A stretch of DNA of 64,000 nucleotides from Palsa-504 sp963739135 (GTDB lineage: Bacteria; Actinomycetota; Actinomycetes; Streptosporangiales; Streptosporangiaceae), in NCBI GenBank assembly GCA_963739135.1, contig CAVTZG010000011.1, forward strand, positions 294,304 to 358,303, in the 5' to 3' direction. Of this stretch, positions 16,241 through 27,635 are shown in pieces. How positions within the stretch are numbered: the stretch's first letter is position 1; the number at the start of each line of letters is the position of its first letter. Both the position numbers and the translations under genes were made by a program. Below the pieces are notes generated by a model. The model worked only from the letters and a program-made list of their open reading frames with translations. It did not search any database and was not told the origin of the DNA.

Positions 16241-17124
16241 GGCTCCCTGGTGTAAGACGGAGAACACCGGAACCGCTGGCGCCGAATGCAATCGGCTGAG
16301 CTTTTCACAGCGGCTTCCGGGTACTCACCCGGTGACCGGATCCGATGAGGGCACAGATGGCCCGAGGGTGGCTGACGATCCGGCTTTGCGGTCGGGCAGG
16401 AGTGAACGAATCAGTTCCGGCGGCCTCCGGGCCCGAGCCGCGCCGGGCGCGTCTTGACCGTGGCAGCTCAGGACAGGCACCGGCACGCCAGGCTTCACCC
16501 TGCAAGAGCCCGTGCCATGACGGCCAGCACTTTGGGCCTGGCTTGGGGTGATGTCCGGTTGCGGGATGCGCTGGTTCCGGCCGTGCGTGGCTGCCCGGTT
16601 ACGCTGTGCTGTTCAGCGGAGAACGGAGCCTGCCGATGGTCAAGACCCGGCAGGGATTTCCTCAGACGCATATCCGGGCTGTGAGAATGAGCCGCGGCCG
16701 GGGAGGCAGGGCAGGAGCCGGAGTACTGCGGGCTGCCGGACCCGGCGACCGGGGAGAGCCTCATACCGCCCTGACCGCGTTCCGGCAGCGCCAGATGCTT
16801 GCCCGGCACAGGCGCGGTGCAGCCGGGTGGCAGGATCTGAGCCGCCGCGGTTCGCGTCCTGGCGGCGCCGCACGAGGGTCGAGGCTGAGCCCGCGGACGC
16901 GCGTGCTGCGGCGCTGCAGGCCGGGTCGCCGTCGGCCATCGGAGGGCTTAAAGGCAACATGCGTCGGCCGCACCCGGCCGGCCCGGTCAGGCGAGGTGCC
17001 TGCCGAATGCGCGGCTGAATCGTATGCGCAGCACGGTGGGGATGGTGTCGAGTTCGAGAGCGGTACGCAGGGCGAGCCGGGTTTGATGACGATGCGACCT
17101 AGGTGAGGCGGGATGTTCCGGCGG

Positions 17125-17212
17125 TTATCCACTTCTCCACAACAGCGCCTGTCCACAGCTGTGCAGTGGTTGACCAGCATGTTTACTGAAATCATTCACA
17201 GGCTTATTCACA
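17125..17212 (+). promoter_or_regulatory. DnaA-box-like cluster 3
   Basis: Five boxes on the plus strand: TTATCCACT (17125), TTCTCCACA (17133), CTGTCCACA (17149), TCATTCACA (17192) and the exact TTATTCACA (17204-17212). Several are spaced by roughly 8-16 bases. Confidence 0.5.
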
Positions 17213-17519
17213 GGACGCTAGCCTGGCAGGCCCCGGGGCCAGCGTGATATGAGCGGGCTCTCATGGTGGCCCCGGGCCCTGTACATGCAGGGGCGCTATC
17301 TTTCCAGGCGCAACCGGAGCGCCGATCGCGCCCAGGAGGTGCCACGGGCGTCCCCTCCGCCTGCGCAAGCCCCGTAGCCGTGAAGGACCGTGCGCACGCA
17401 AGGGCTAAGGTCACCAGGGACAGGACCAAGGCCGCGTACGCCAAGATAGCTGAGCCATTTACTGTGTCTACCTGGCCAGGACTACCGGCGGGACCGCCAG
17501 GGTGATGAGGGGACATGCC

Positions 17520-17960
17520 ATGACTCACGAGGACGACCTGCCCGCACAAGTGCGCAGGCAAGACGAAGAGACCGAACTGCAGATAGCCGCGCAGCTAGCC
17601 GAGCTCCGCACGGACACCGAAGCGGCTCACGAGGACGATCTGCCTGCACAAGTGCGCAGGCAAGACGAAGAGACCGAACGGCAGGTAGCCGCGCAGCTAG
17701 CCGAGCTCCGCAAGGATGAGGATGTCGTGGCCGCCAGACGACGGTGGAGCGATCTCAGCGAGCGAACCCGCAGACTGCTCATTACCGCAGCCGTTGCCGA
17801 CGACTCCCTGCGGGTTGCGGCGCTCATCGACATCAAGCGCCGACCGGCAAGCCAGATCCGGGGCCGGAAACGGGTGTGGGCCGCGGCCGTAGCAGTAATC
17901 AGCTCCGCTGGAGTCCTGCCGATCTCATACTTCGTCTTCGGGCGGCGTCGGCTGGCCTGA
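17520..17960 (+). CDS. Membrane-anchored protein with tandemly duplicated charged segment
   Basis: A 146-residue protein from ATG 17520, with GAGGGGA about 5 nt upstream. Residues 3-70 are two near-identical 34-residue copies of a highly charged helix (HEDDLPAQVRRQDEETE, then QxAAQLAELRxD). They derive from a 102-bp tandem DNA duplication (17524-17625 and 17626-17727) that differs at only about a dozen bases, so it is recent. A basic helical region (about 80-125) and one C-terminal membrane helix (VWAAAVAVISSAGVLPISYF) follow, leaving a short basic tail. It looks like a tail-anchored coiled-coil protein. I recognise no family. Confidence 0.55.
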   Translation: MTHEDDLPAQVRRQDEETELQIAAQLAELRTDTEAAHEDDLPAQVRRQDEETERQVAAQLAELRKDEDVVAARRRWSDLSERTRRLLITAAVADDSLRVAALIDIKRRPASQIRGRKRVWAAAVAVISSAGVLPISYFVFGRRRLA

Positions 17961-19070
17961 TTGGACCTGTGCGTGCCGAGAATCCCGTCACGGCTCTGAC
18001 CAGCAGAGTTGCTCTCCCGGCCGTCCGGCCGTGATGATCACCGATCATGTGCCTGCGGTTCGTCTTCCTCCTGATCAACTGCTCCGGGCGTGAGGTCAAA
18101 TATCGTTGTTACCAGCGCATTCATGCCTGGGGAGGCCGGTTTTGCTGCGTCCGCCGAGCGTTCAGCGACCCAGAACCTCTTGGTTTATGAGCGCGCCCGC
18201 GGTGCGAGAGCCACTCTCAGATGGAGGGGTTCCAGGGCGAGGACCGACACAACCCATTGCCCCATATCGGCCCATGCGCCACAGCGCTGAATTGAGTATA
18301 TGGGAAGACGGCTCCCCTGTCCACTCGCCTGGCAGCTGAGCTGCGGGAACTTCAGGTTCAGGGCGGGCTGGAATGGCAGCCGTCCAGGGTGTCTCAGCTC
18401 ATTTCCGAGCACGGAGGAATTGCGCGAAGTGTGTTATCAGGTAAAGGCACCAGCCCGCCTGCCGGAGATGACCAGCGGATTGCATGCAAGCGCGTGATAT
18501 TGTCGATGCGATAAGCGGGTGATCATTCCTCCGGCAGAAGGCACCAGCCGGGGCCGGTCACGAGATGGCGGAGGGCCTGGCTGTGGCCAGTTGCCGTGCC
18601 TGGCGTACCGCCGTCTTCCCCCTGGGCGGTTAACTCCCGGGCCGGGTCCCTGATCCGCTTGGCGCGAGTCAGCGGGGCGGGCCAGGGCCGCAAGCGGGTT
18701 CGGCTGGGTCGGCTGGGTCGGCTGTACGGCCGGAAGGTCAGGTCCATGCCAGCGCCAGGACCGCGAGCCGGGCGCTGCGGGCTGAGATCGCCGCCGTCAT
18801 CAGCGCATCTCCTGGCTCAAGCTGCTGCGCAAGATACCACGGCCGGTCGCCATCGGAGCCAGCACTGGCTGTTGCGAAAAGTCATCAGGTTGCAGGACAG
18901 TCGTCGTGCGCTTTTCACACATAGCACCGAATATTTGCGGCTGGCTGCGATCCGGGACTGGCATCGCGTCGCGCACAGATCAGCTAGATCTGGTTCCGGC
19001 GGGGACCAGCCGCACTGCTCGGGCAATGGCGGGGGCACGTCCCAGCTGTACGGCGGACATGGCTGACCCG
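17961..19070. other. 1.1-kb gap with no recognised gene
   Basis: Overlapping open frames on both strands have no recognisable motifs. A short direct repetition of GGCTGGGTC occurs near 18700-18720. I see no RNA gene or convincing promoter. Confidence 0.35.
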
Positions 19071-20024
19071 TCATGACCCGCCCTCACTGCGCCCGGTACC
19101 GGCCGCGCCCTCGGCGGCGGCCAGCCGGGCGGGGTCGAGGTCGGCGGCGAAGACGCGCTGCAGCATGTGCCAGTCCTGCGGATGGGCCCTGATACCTGCC
19201 TCGAAAAGGCGCGCGACCTCCTGCATCATGGCCGCGGTCTTCTGCTTGCTGTCACCTTCGGCAGGCACCGGTATCTCCTCATGGACATGCACGCCCCAGT
19301 GGTCACCCTCGAACCACAAGATCACGGGCATCAGCGCCGCGCCGGTCTGCACGGCGAGCGCGGCCGGGCCGCCCGTCATGCGGGCCTTCTCGCCGAAGAA
19401 CTCCACCTCCATGCCGGTGCCGGTGACATCGCGGTCACAGACCAGGCAGACAAGCTTGCCGGCCCGCAGCCGCTGCGCCAGGACGCCGAACGCGCTGCTC
19501 GTCCCCCCGCTGGCAGGCAGCATCTCCACGCCCAGGCCCTCGCGGAACGCGACGAACCTGCCGTAGACCGACTCCGGCTTCACCCGCTCCGCCACGGTCG
19601 TAACGGACCCTGCCCCCTTGGCGATAACCCATGCGCCAGCCAGGTTGTAGTTGCCCATGTGGGGCAGGGCGAAGACCACCCCGCGGCCGGCCGCGAGGTA
19701 TTCGAACGCGGCCCGGATATGCCCAGTGTCGTGCACCCCCCCGATCAGCCGGTCGACCGGCATCACCGGCAGCCGGAATGCCTCGAGCCAGTACCGCGCT
19801 TATGAGCGCATGGCCTGCCTGGACAGCGCCCGCAGCTCGCCGCCTGGCGCCTGGCTCCCGATCACCCGGCGCAGGTTACCCTCAAGTACCTGCACCCCGG
19901 GGCCCTGGCGACGCCAGGCAAGGCCGGCTGCAAACCTGAATCCCCGCTGGGCCCACGATTCGGGCAGGCGGCACACCACAGACCAGCCGAGACCATACCC
20001 GGCATCGGTCAGCCTGTCCCTCAC
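19071..20024 (-). pseudogene. Phosphatidylinositol mannoside acyltransferase, interrupted by a nonsense codon
   Basis: Relatives transfer a palmitoyl group to phosphatidylinositol mannosides at the cytoplasmic membrane face (PatA, lysophospholipid acyltransferase/HtrB superfamily). The frame reads VRDRLTDAGYGLGWSVVCRL near the start, with HMGNYNLAGAWVIAKGAG (catalytic HxxxxD-like region) and LVCDRDVTGTGMEVEFFGEK further on. It is open throughout except for one in-frame TAA at 19800-19802, within RQAMRS-stop-ARYWLEAF, where relatives have tyrosine (SYARYW). One base change would restore about 317 codons. An internal ATG at 19766 could give a 231-residue product that still has the active-site region. 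The likely start is GTG 20024 or 20039. It lies 210 bases from the decayed clpC. Confidence 0.75.
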
Positions 20025-20234
20025 TCTGGGCCCGGTCACCTCCTGAAGCGGACCCTGGCCGGCCCGGGCGCCTGCAGGATCGCCTGGGCAACGGCAACTC
20101 CAGATCACGGGCCATCGCCGGGTTTCCGGCACCGGCACTCCTCCGGGCGAACCCCCGCCAGGGCCAGGTCCCGGTAGCTGGCGGCCCACGCCGAAGTCGT
20201 GTCAGGGACCGCAGAACGCCCCGGGAGGGGCTGC

Positions 20235-22237
<2,003 letters not shown>

Positions 22238-22499
22238 CTCGTCGCCCCCTCACCGAGCGGCCGGCGAGGCAACCGAAGTCTTGCTCGTCCCTTTCCGCAT
22301 GCTAGCCCGCGCACCGGGCGAGGTTGCGCACGCGAATGTCGCACAAGTACAACGGCCCCCGCCGGCAGCGGGTTCACCCGGTCCGGCCTGGGGCAACGGG
22401 GCAGTGTGCCCAGCTACGCCAGCAGCGAACGCGCACGGCGTGCCGCGCACCCGCGGTCACATCGGCCAACGCCGCGCCGTCACGGCCCGCGGGCCGCCT

Positions 22500-22884
22500 C
22501 CAGCCTTGTCGCTTCGATCTGCTCCCGCCTTGCACACCTATCACCGCTCGGCAAAGGACACGTCGTTCGGGCTGGGCGTCCCGTGCGGCGCGGATCGGCC
22601 CGCTTCCCGGTGACCAGGCCACGGTGCCTCCGCACGACGGTACCCGGCGTGACCAGCCGGTGCGCCCGCAGCCGTCCCGGCAGGAGCCTGATCAGCGCGG
22701 CCAGCACCGCGGTGGGCCCAGTCCCATCGGGCCTCGGCTAAGGTGCGGCGCAGCACCGCGACCTCGTGCGCAGCACGAGCAGTTCCGCATCTTTGAACGC
22801 CGACGAACGACCCAGCGGGACAAGCCAGCCAGCAAGCCGCACGAAGATCAGATAGAGCAGACGCAACGACACGGCCGGTCATTA
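22500..22884 (-). pseudogene. Integrase-core transposase, N-terminal remnant
   Basis: The minus strand reads ARAAHEVAVLRRTLAEARWD and WAHR. After a frameshift near 22740 it reads MLAALIRLLPGRLRAHRLVT and PGTVVRRHRGLVTGKRADPR. This is the N-terminal helical part of a widespread actinobacterial integrase-core (IS481/IS3-like) transposase. The DDE core is missing. Short N-terminal remnants of what looks like the same family occur at 27464 and 35466. Confidence 0.55.
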
Positions 22885-23612
22885 TGCCCAACAGCCACGC
22901 CGCACCTATCGCGCCAGGTCACAGCCATAGGCCGGCTTCTGGCACCCCACAGGCCACGGCGGTCGGGCTGTCACCCTCCCGGGTGCACTTCCTTCACCCA
23001 GCGCAGCCCCCCGGCATCGGTGACCACGCTCGTCCACTGCCGGATGATCTCCTCTGTCACCGAGCTGCCCGAGCAGGACTTCACCGCCCAGAAGGAAACG
23101 ACCCGGCCCTCTTCCCAAGCCCATTGCCCCTGATGGGCTTACTTGGTCTGCCCCCGTCAATGACCGGCTCGCCGGCGACTTCCACCGCTGGTACCCCGGC
23201 CTCAGCCGGACACTGGACCCCATGCCGCTCGCCGCGTAGCCTCCCCCACTTGGTGCGCTTTCCAACATGCGCCGAAGCCACGACGTTCGGCCTATGCACG
23301 CCGGACTTTCGGCCCTAGGGGGCCTCATTGAGGCTATGCAGACTGGGGTGCGTCTGCGAGGTGATCGAGGGAGCTGGACCGAACGAAGTGCCGGGAGACC
23401 CGGAGTCGGGAGGAATGGCTGAGAGGCCGGACAGCTGAGAGGCTGAATGGCGACCCCCAAGACCTGATCCGGGCAATACCGGCGAAGGAAGACCACCCCG
23501 CAGGCCGACCTTTTTCCGGGCGCAGTCACTGAGCCGCGCCGCTACTCTGCGGCTCGCCGTCGTTTCGGGAGCCCCGGGCCCGTTAGGGCGCCAGCCAGGC
23601 TGTGCTAGGCGG
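22885..23612. other. Gap, possibly holding a structured RNA remnant
   Basis: About 730 bases with no recognisable coding sequence. The part 23345-23510 is purine-rich, begins GTGCGTCTGCGAGG and contains many short complementary runs (GAGGCCGGACAGCTGAGAGG, GACCTGATCCGGG). It looks more like the 5' part of a large ribozyme such as a group II intron than a gene, but I cannot fold or search it. No reverse transcriptase is present. Confidence 0.25.
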
Positions 23613-24647
23613 TCATTCGCGGGCGTCGCGGAGCGCGGCGGCGGCCTGGGCGGCGGCGGTCTCGGCGGCCTGCTGGGCGGCGCGGGCGGCCTGCAGCGCC
23701 TCGGCGAGCGCGTCTGCCTCTGCGGTGGCCTGGGCGGCCTGGGCGGCGGCCTGGGCGGCGTGGGCGGCGGCGGTGCCGTCGGCGACCTGGCGCGGGCCCT
23801 GGTCTTCGGGATGACGACCGGTCTGGACTTGTTCAGCGCGCCGGGCATCGTGCGGCGGCGCGGCCAGGAAGCTGGTGATCAGGGGGGTGAGCAGGCTCGG
23901 GCGGGTCACCAGCTCGACGTGGCCGCCCTGGTAGATGTGCAGCGTCGCGTGCGGGATGCCCGCGGCCAGGATGCGGCCGTTGGCCACCGGGATGATCGGG
24001 TCCTGGTCGCCGGTGAGCACCAGGGTGCGCTGGCGGATGAGCGGCAGCAGCGGCAGCGTGGTGAACCCCAGCGCGGCGGTGTGCTGGTACAGGTAACCGA
24101 TGCTGAGCGGGCTGATCCGCGCCTTGTGCAGGGCGCTGGCCAGCGCGTCCGGGTCGGTTTTCGCGCTTCCTCCCCACAGGTCGCCATAGCGGCGCAGGAG
24201 GAGGTTCTTCACCGGCGGCAGCGGGTTGGGCGGCACCATCGTCTGCGGCCCGGTTGAGGTTGCGACCAGGATCAGCCGCCGGCACCGGCGCGGGTTGAGC
24301 AGCGCGAACTGCTGAGCCAGCCCGCCTCCCCAGGAGATGCCCAGGACGTCGGCCTGCTGGTGGCCGAGCTTATGCAGCATCTCGCGCAGCAGCAGGGCCA
24401 AGGTGGTGAAACGGTACGGCCGGTTGGGCAGCTGAGAGCCGCCGGTGCCGGGGGCATCGAAGCGGATCACCTCGATGGCCGGGTCGAGCGCGTCCACGAA
24501 CGGCCGGAAGGCCTCCAGCCGCATGCCGATGCCGTTGCACAGCAGGAGCGGAGGCCCTGTCCCGGTGCCCGGCCGGATCGCGACACGCAGCGACCTCCCG
24601 CCCACCCGCATGATCTGTTCGCGCACGTCGTCATCCCTGACAGTCAT
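23613..24647 (-). CDS. Alpha/beta hydrolase, PHA depolymerase-like, with alanine-rich C-terminal tail
   Basis: A 344-residue protein whose first 270 residues match intracellular poly(3-hydroxyalkanoate) depolymerases: LLLCNGIGMRLEAFRPFVDA, VIRFDAPGTGGS, and the nucleophile elbow LGISWGGGLAQQF. The acid is in LTGDQDPIIP and the histidine in YQGGHVEL. Unlike the paralogue at 57380-58309, it carries an extra tail of about 70 residues, mostly Ala with Gln, Glu and Arg (AAQAAAQAAQATAEADALAE). This would form a long amphipathic helix of the sort found in granule-binding phasins. The start is ATG 24647 after GGAGGAAGGG. It diverges from the XRE regulator at 25187. Confidence 0.8.
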   Translation of the reverse strand: MTVRDDDVREQIMRVGGRSLRVAIRPGTGTGPPLLLCNGIGMRLEAFRPFVDALDPAIEVIRFDAPGTGGSQLPNRPYRFTTLALLLREMLHKLGHQQADVLGISWGGGLAQQFALLNPRRCRRLILVATSTGPQTMVPPNPLPPVKNLLLRRYGDLWGGSAKTDPDALASALHKARISPLSIGYLYQHTAALGFTTLPLLPLIRQRTLVLTGDQDPIIPVANGRILAAGIPHATLHIYQGGHVELVTRPSLLTPLITSFLAAPPHDARRAEQVQTGRHPEDQGPRQVADGTAAAHAAQAAAQAAQATAEADALAEALQAARAAQQAAETAAAQAAAALRDARE

Positions 24648-24859
24648 GTCCCTTCCTCCCAGGACACGCCGCGGCTGCCGCGTCTGTGACGGCAGTCACA
24701 CGGCTACGGGAATAGTAAGCCTGCTCGGGATAGTACGCAATAGGCAAAGTCTGGTTAGCACGACTGGATTCCGGCGGGTGAGCGGGGAGGGACGGGGGCT
24801 GGTGTTAGCGGACGGGCTGGTGTCGTCGGCGTCGCCGGCGGTGGCGGCCGCGGCGGTCA

Positions 24860-25045
24860 CCGATGCGCGGGGGATGACGAAGCGGGGTTCCGCGCGGCTG
24901 CCGGGCCGCGTGATGCCGGGCGGACCGAGCTGGCGGAACGGCTGCTGGCCAGCCAGCGGAAGTTCGCCGGGGGACGTGCCGCGCGCGACCACGGCGCTGC
25001 TCCCCGGCACGGGCGGCACCGGCGCCACCAAGAGCGGCGGCGAGA
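24860..25045 (+). pseudogene. Possible phasin-like C-terminal fragment
   Basis: The plus strand reads RTELAERLLASQRKFA in one frame and TTALLPGTGGTGATKSGGET in the next. Together these resemble the tail of small granule-associated or phasin-like proteins that often accompany this type of XRE regulator. The match is short and needs a frameshift near 24970, so the call is tentative. The rest of 24648-25186 shows no gene and must hold the divergent promoters. Confidence 0.25.
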
Positions 25046-25186
25046 CCAAGCAGGCCTCACCTTCCCGGCGGGCCGGGCCCGCCACCTGCGATAGGTCCAC
25101 TGCCCGCGGCGCGCCGATCGCGGTCCGCCGCGGACTTGCTTACCATCTTGAGCAGAGAGCGAAAAGCACAGAATCACGGAGCGGCA

Positions 25187-25567
25187 GTGACCGGCACCTG
25201 GAACGGGCAGACGCAATGCCTGGGCGCCTTCATCCGCAACCGGCGCAAGCTCGCCCGCCTGTCACTGCGTCAGCTTGCCGAGATGACGTCTCTCTCCAAT
25301 CCCTACCTGAGCCAGCTCGAGCGGGGCCTGCACCTGCCATCGGTGCGCGTGCTCAAGCTGCTCTCCGAAGCGCTGAACGTGTCCGTCGAGACGCTGCTTG
25401 CCCAGGCGGGCCTGCTCGACTTGGCTCCCTCCGGGGATGATGGGGCCGCGGCGGCTGACGAGCCCCCAGCATCGCCGGTGGAGTCTGCCATCAGCGCCGA
25501 CCAGCGCCTGGCCGACCAGCAGAAGGCCGCCCTGATCGCCGTCTACCGCAGCATGTTCCGCCCCTAG
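25187..25567 (+). CDS. XRE-family transcriptional regulator
   Basis: A 126-residue DNA-binding protein. Residues 8-70 form a Cro/CI helix-turn-helix (LGAFIRNRRKLARLSLRQLA, then EMTSLSNPYLSQLERGLHLP, then SVRVLKLLSEALNVSVETLL). A linker rich in Ala and Pro and a C-terminal helix (ISADQRLADQQKAALIAVYR) follow. This regulator type, with NPYLSQLERGLxxPSVRVL, commonly accompanies PHA-granule genes in actinomycetes. That fits the divergent depolymerase-like gene at 24647. The start is GTG 25187 with GGAG 5 nt upstream; an in-frame upstream start at 25136 is possible. Confidence 0.8.
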   Translation: MTGTWNGQTQCLGAFIRNRRKLARLSLRQLAEMTSLSNPYLSQLERGLHLPSVRVLKLLSEALNVSVETLLAQAGLLDLAPSGDDGAAAADEPPASPVESAISADQRLADQQKAALIAVYRSMFRP

Positions 25568-26182
25568 GCCCGAGAGCGGGACAAATTGGGAGAGGCGGCT
25601 CTGGCTCGACGCCACCGGGGCGGAGAGCGATGGCGGTGTCCGCATTCTCGGCGGCCGCGCGCTGAGCTAACGGGCAACCGTGGCATCGGGAACATCACCA
25701 GCCAGCCGGGCGGCTCCGCGCCCGGGCCGTCGCCGCCAGCCGTCGGGGCCTGGCGCTCAGCACTCATCGCCTGTGGGGCTCGATTACTGGATCTGGCCTG
25801 GACGGCCTGGCGGGCTGGGATCATCCCTGAGTGACAGCCCGTATCGCAAATACCAGCGGACCGCGGCCGTGATCACCTGGGGTGGGAACCGCAAGCCGGC
25901 GAAGACCGGAGCCGTAGGACGCGTGGTCACCGGACCGGTCCCTGCCGTCCGCGATCGGCCAGCGCAGCAGTGCCCCTCCTGATCTGTGGGCGCACAAGCT
26001 GCCGTGCTAGTTAAGGACGATGGTCCTGCCTGCAGTGGGCTTTCGGCCGTGGGGAGTCGCCCGGCTGGGACGCGATGGTTACCGGGCGGCCTGCACTTCC
26101 CTATGGATCGTGCTCGGGCGCGCTTACCCCCGGCCAGTCGTGGCTGCCGGGATCAGACAGGTGCCTAGATCGGTGGTGAGCC
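25568..26182. other. Gap with no recognised gene
   Basis: About 600 bases following the XRE gene. No open frame has recognisable motifs, and no repeat or hairpin stands out. Confidence 0.35.
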
Positions 26183-26428
26183 GTGGAACGACTGGCCGAG
26201 GCGATGCCGAAGACCGGCGGCGCAGCTGATCGCCTGTGCCGCTGCGCCGGCCCGGCGGTTGCCGGTGGCATGGCCGGCGATCTGATGCAGGCGCTGGCCG
26301 CCGTGGAATGCCATGACACCGCCGGCGGAGCGGCTGGGGTACCAGCCCCCGGCCCCGGGCGGGTGCGTGAGGCGTGCGGGCAGGACGCGCTCGCACTGGC
26401 GCAGATCACCGACGGGGCCCCGGCATGA
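26183..26428 (+). CDS. Possible small protein upstream of an alpha/beta hydrolase
   Basis: An 81-codon frame from GTG 26183 whose stop overlaps the start of the following hydrolase gene as ATGA, the usual sign of translational coupling. The product (ERLAEAMPKTGG... ALAQITDGAPA) is rich in Ala and Gly, has four cysteines and matches nothing I know. It has no clear ribosome site. It may be an upstream coupling frame rather than a functional protein. Confidence 0.3.
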   Translation: MERLAEAMPKTGGAADRLCRCAGPAVAGGMAGDLMQALAAVECHDTAGGAAGVPAPGPGRVREACGQDALALAQITDGAPA

Positions 26429-27327
26429 ACGCGGTGCAGCCCAGGAGCGTGCTGGTCCATGGCCGGGCGGTGAACTGCGTCGAGGCGGGCAGCGGCCCCG
26501 TGCTGCTGCTGATCCACGGGATGGCGGGCAACATCGGGAACTGGCAGGAGGTGATCGGGCCGCTGGCGCGGCACCACACCGTCATCGCGCCTGATCTTCC
26601 GGGCCACGGCGCCTCGGCGCCCGGTGCCGGCGATTACTCGCTCGGGGCGCTCGCCGCTGGCCTGCGCGACCTGCTCGTCGTGCTCGGCCACGAGCGCGCC
26701 ACGCTCGTGGGGCATTCGCTCGGCGGCGGGATCGCCATGCAGTTCGCCTACCAGTTCCCCGAGATCACCGAGCGCCTGGTGCTGGTCTCCAGCGGCGGCC
26801 TGGGTCCGGAGGTCAGCCCGGTCCTGCGCGCCGCGGCGCTCCCGGGCGCGGATCTGTTCATCGCCGCCACCGCCGCGGCGGGGCGCTTCGCGGGAGCCGC
26901 GCTCGCACGCGGCCTGGCGGCTGCCGGGCTGCGGCCCACGGCGGACATCGCCGAGGTCGCTCGCGGCTACGCCTCGCTCGCCGACCCGGGCCGCCGGGCC
27001 GCCTTCCTCGCCACGCTGCGCTCGGTCATCGGCGTAGGCGGTCAGCGCGTCTACGCCGGCGACCGGCTCTACCTCGCCGAGGGCATGCCCGTCCTCATCA
27101 TGTGGGGCGCGCGCGACCCGATCATCCCCGTCCGCCATGGCCAGCACGCCCACCAGGCCATCCCCGGCAGCCGCCTGGAGATCTTCGAGCGGGTCGGCCA
27201 CCTGCCGCAGCTCGAGGCGCCGGGGCGCTTCGTCGCAGCGCTCGAGCGATTCCTCGAGGAGACCGAGCCGGCGCGGTTCGACGCCAGGCAATGGCGCGCC
27301 CGGTTCCGGCCCGCCGACGGGGCCTAG
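26425..27327 (+). CDS. Alpha/beta hydrolase
   Basis: A 300-residue serine hydrolase. The oxyanion segment is LLIHGMAGNIGNW (residues 30-42) and the nucleophile elbow is VGHSLGGGIAMQF (near 96-108). The acid is probably in MWGARDPIIP and the histidine in VGHLPQLEAPGRF. Length and motifs fit the broad family that includes C-C hydrolases, haloperoxidases and lipases; the substrate cannot be told. The start is ATG 26425, overlapping the preceding frame by ATGA. A remnant of a transposase N-terminus follows at 27464. Confidence 0.82.
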   Translation: MNAVQPRSVLVHGRAVNCVEAGSGPVLLLIHGMAGNIGNWQEVIGPLARHHTVIAPDLPGHGASAPGAGDYSLGALAAGLRDLLVVLGHERATLVGHSLGGGIAMQFAYQFPEITERLVLVSSGGLGPEVSPVLRAAALPGADLFIAATAAAGRFAGAALARGLAAAGLRPTADIAEVARGYASLADPGRRAAFLATLRSVIGVGGQRVYAGDRLYLAEGMPVLIMWGARDPIIPVRHGQHAHQAIPGSRLEIFERVGHLPQLEAPGRFVAALERFLEETEPARFDARQWRARFRPADGA

Positions 27328-27463
27328 ATCGCGCGGATGCGCGTGCAGGAGACGGTGTGCGTGGGCTGCTACCGCCCTGTGGGGTTCCAAAACCGGGCAT
27401 AGGCAGCTGACCTGCGGGTTCTCCTGTGGATGTGGTCGTGTGACTGGTAGCATCGCGGGCTTG

Positions 27464-27571
27464 TGATGGTACGGATGCTCTACCTGATGTTCGTCCGCCT
27501 GGCGGGCTGGACGGCGCTGCTGGCAGTTGCCTGGGCATGTGCTCCCGCACCGCTGACTACATCATGCGACT
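27464..27571 (+). pseudogene. Transposase N-terminal remnant
   Basis: A short frame VMVRMLYLMFVRLAGWTALL followed by AVAWACAPAPLTT ends at TGA. The opening RMLYLMFVRLAGW is the hydrophobic start of the same integrase-core transposase family as the remnants at 22500-22884 and 35466. Everything beyond is lost. Confidence 0.4.
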
Positions 27572-27635
27572 GAGCCGACGGGACCGGAGAGGTCGCCACC
27601 CGCGGCGAGCGGCGAGGCGACTTCGCCCGGGGGCG

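Larger units (their letters stand above)
15012..17519. other. 2.5-kb gene-free region with DnaA-box-like clusters
   Basis: No open frame in this stretch has recognisable content. Instead it has locally AT-richer patches with at least thirteen sequences matching or one base off the DnaA box (TT(A/G/T)TNCACA), in three groups, nearly all in the same orientation, plus a perfect 14-bp hairpin. No dnaA, dnaN or rep gene is nearby. Confidence 0.5.

Noticed and set aside
15294..17212. The DnaA-box region as the chromosomal oriC
   Set aside because: In actinobacteria oriC lies between dnaA and dnaN, and neither these nor rpmH, recF or gyrB are present here. A titration or relic origin is more likely.
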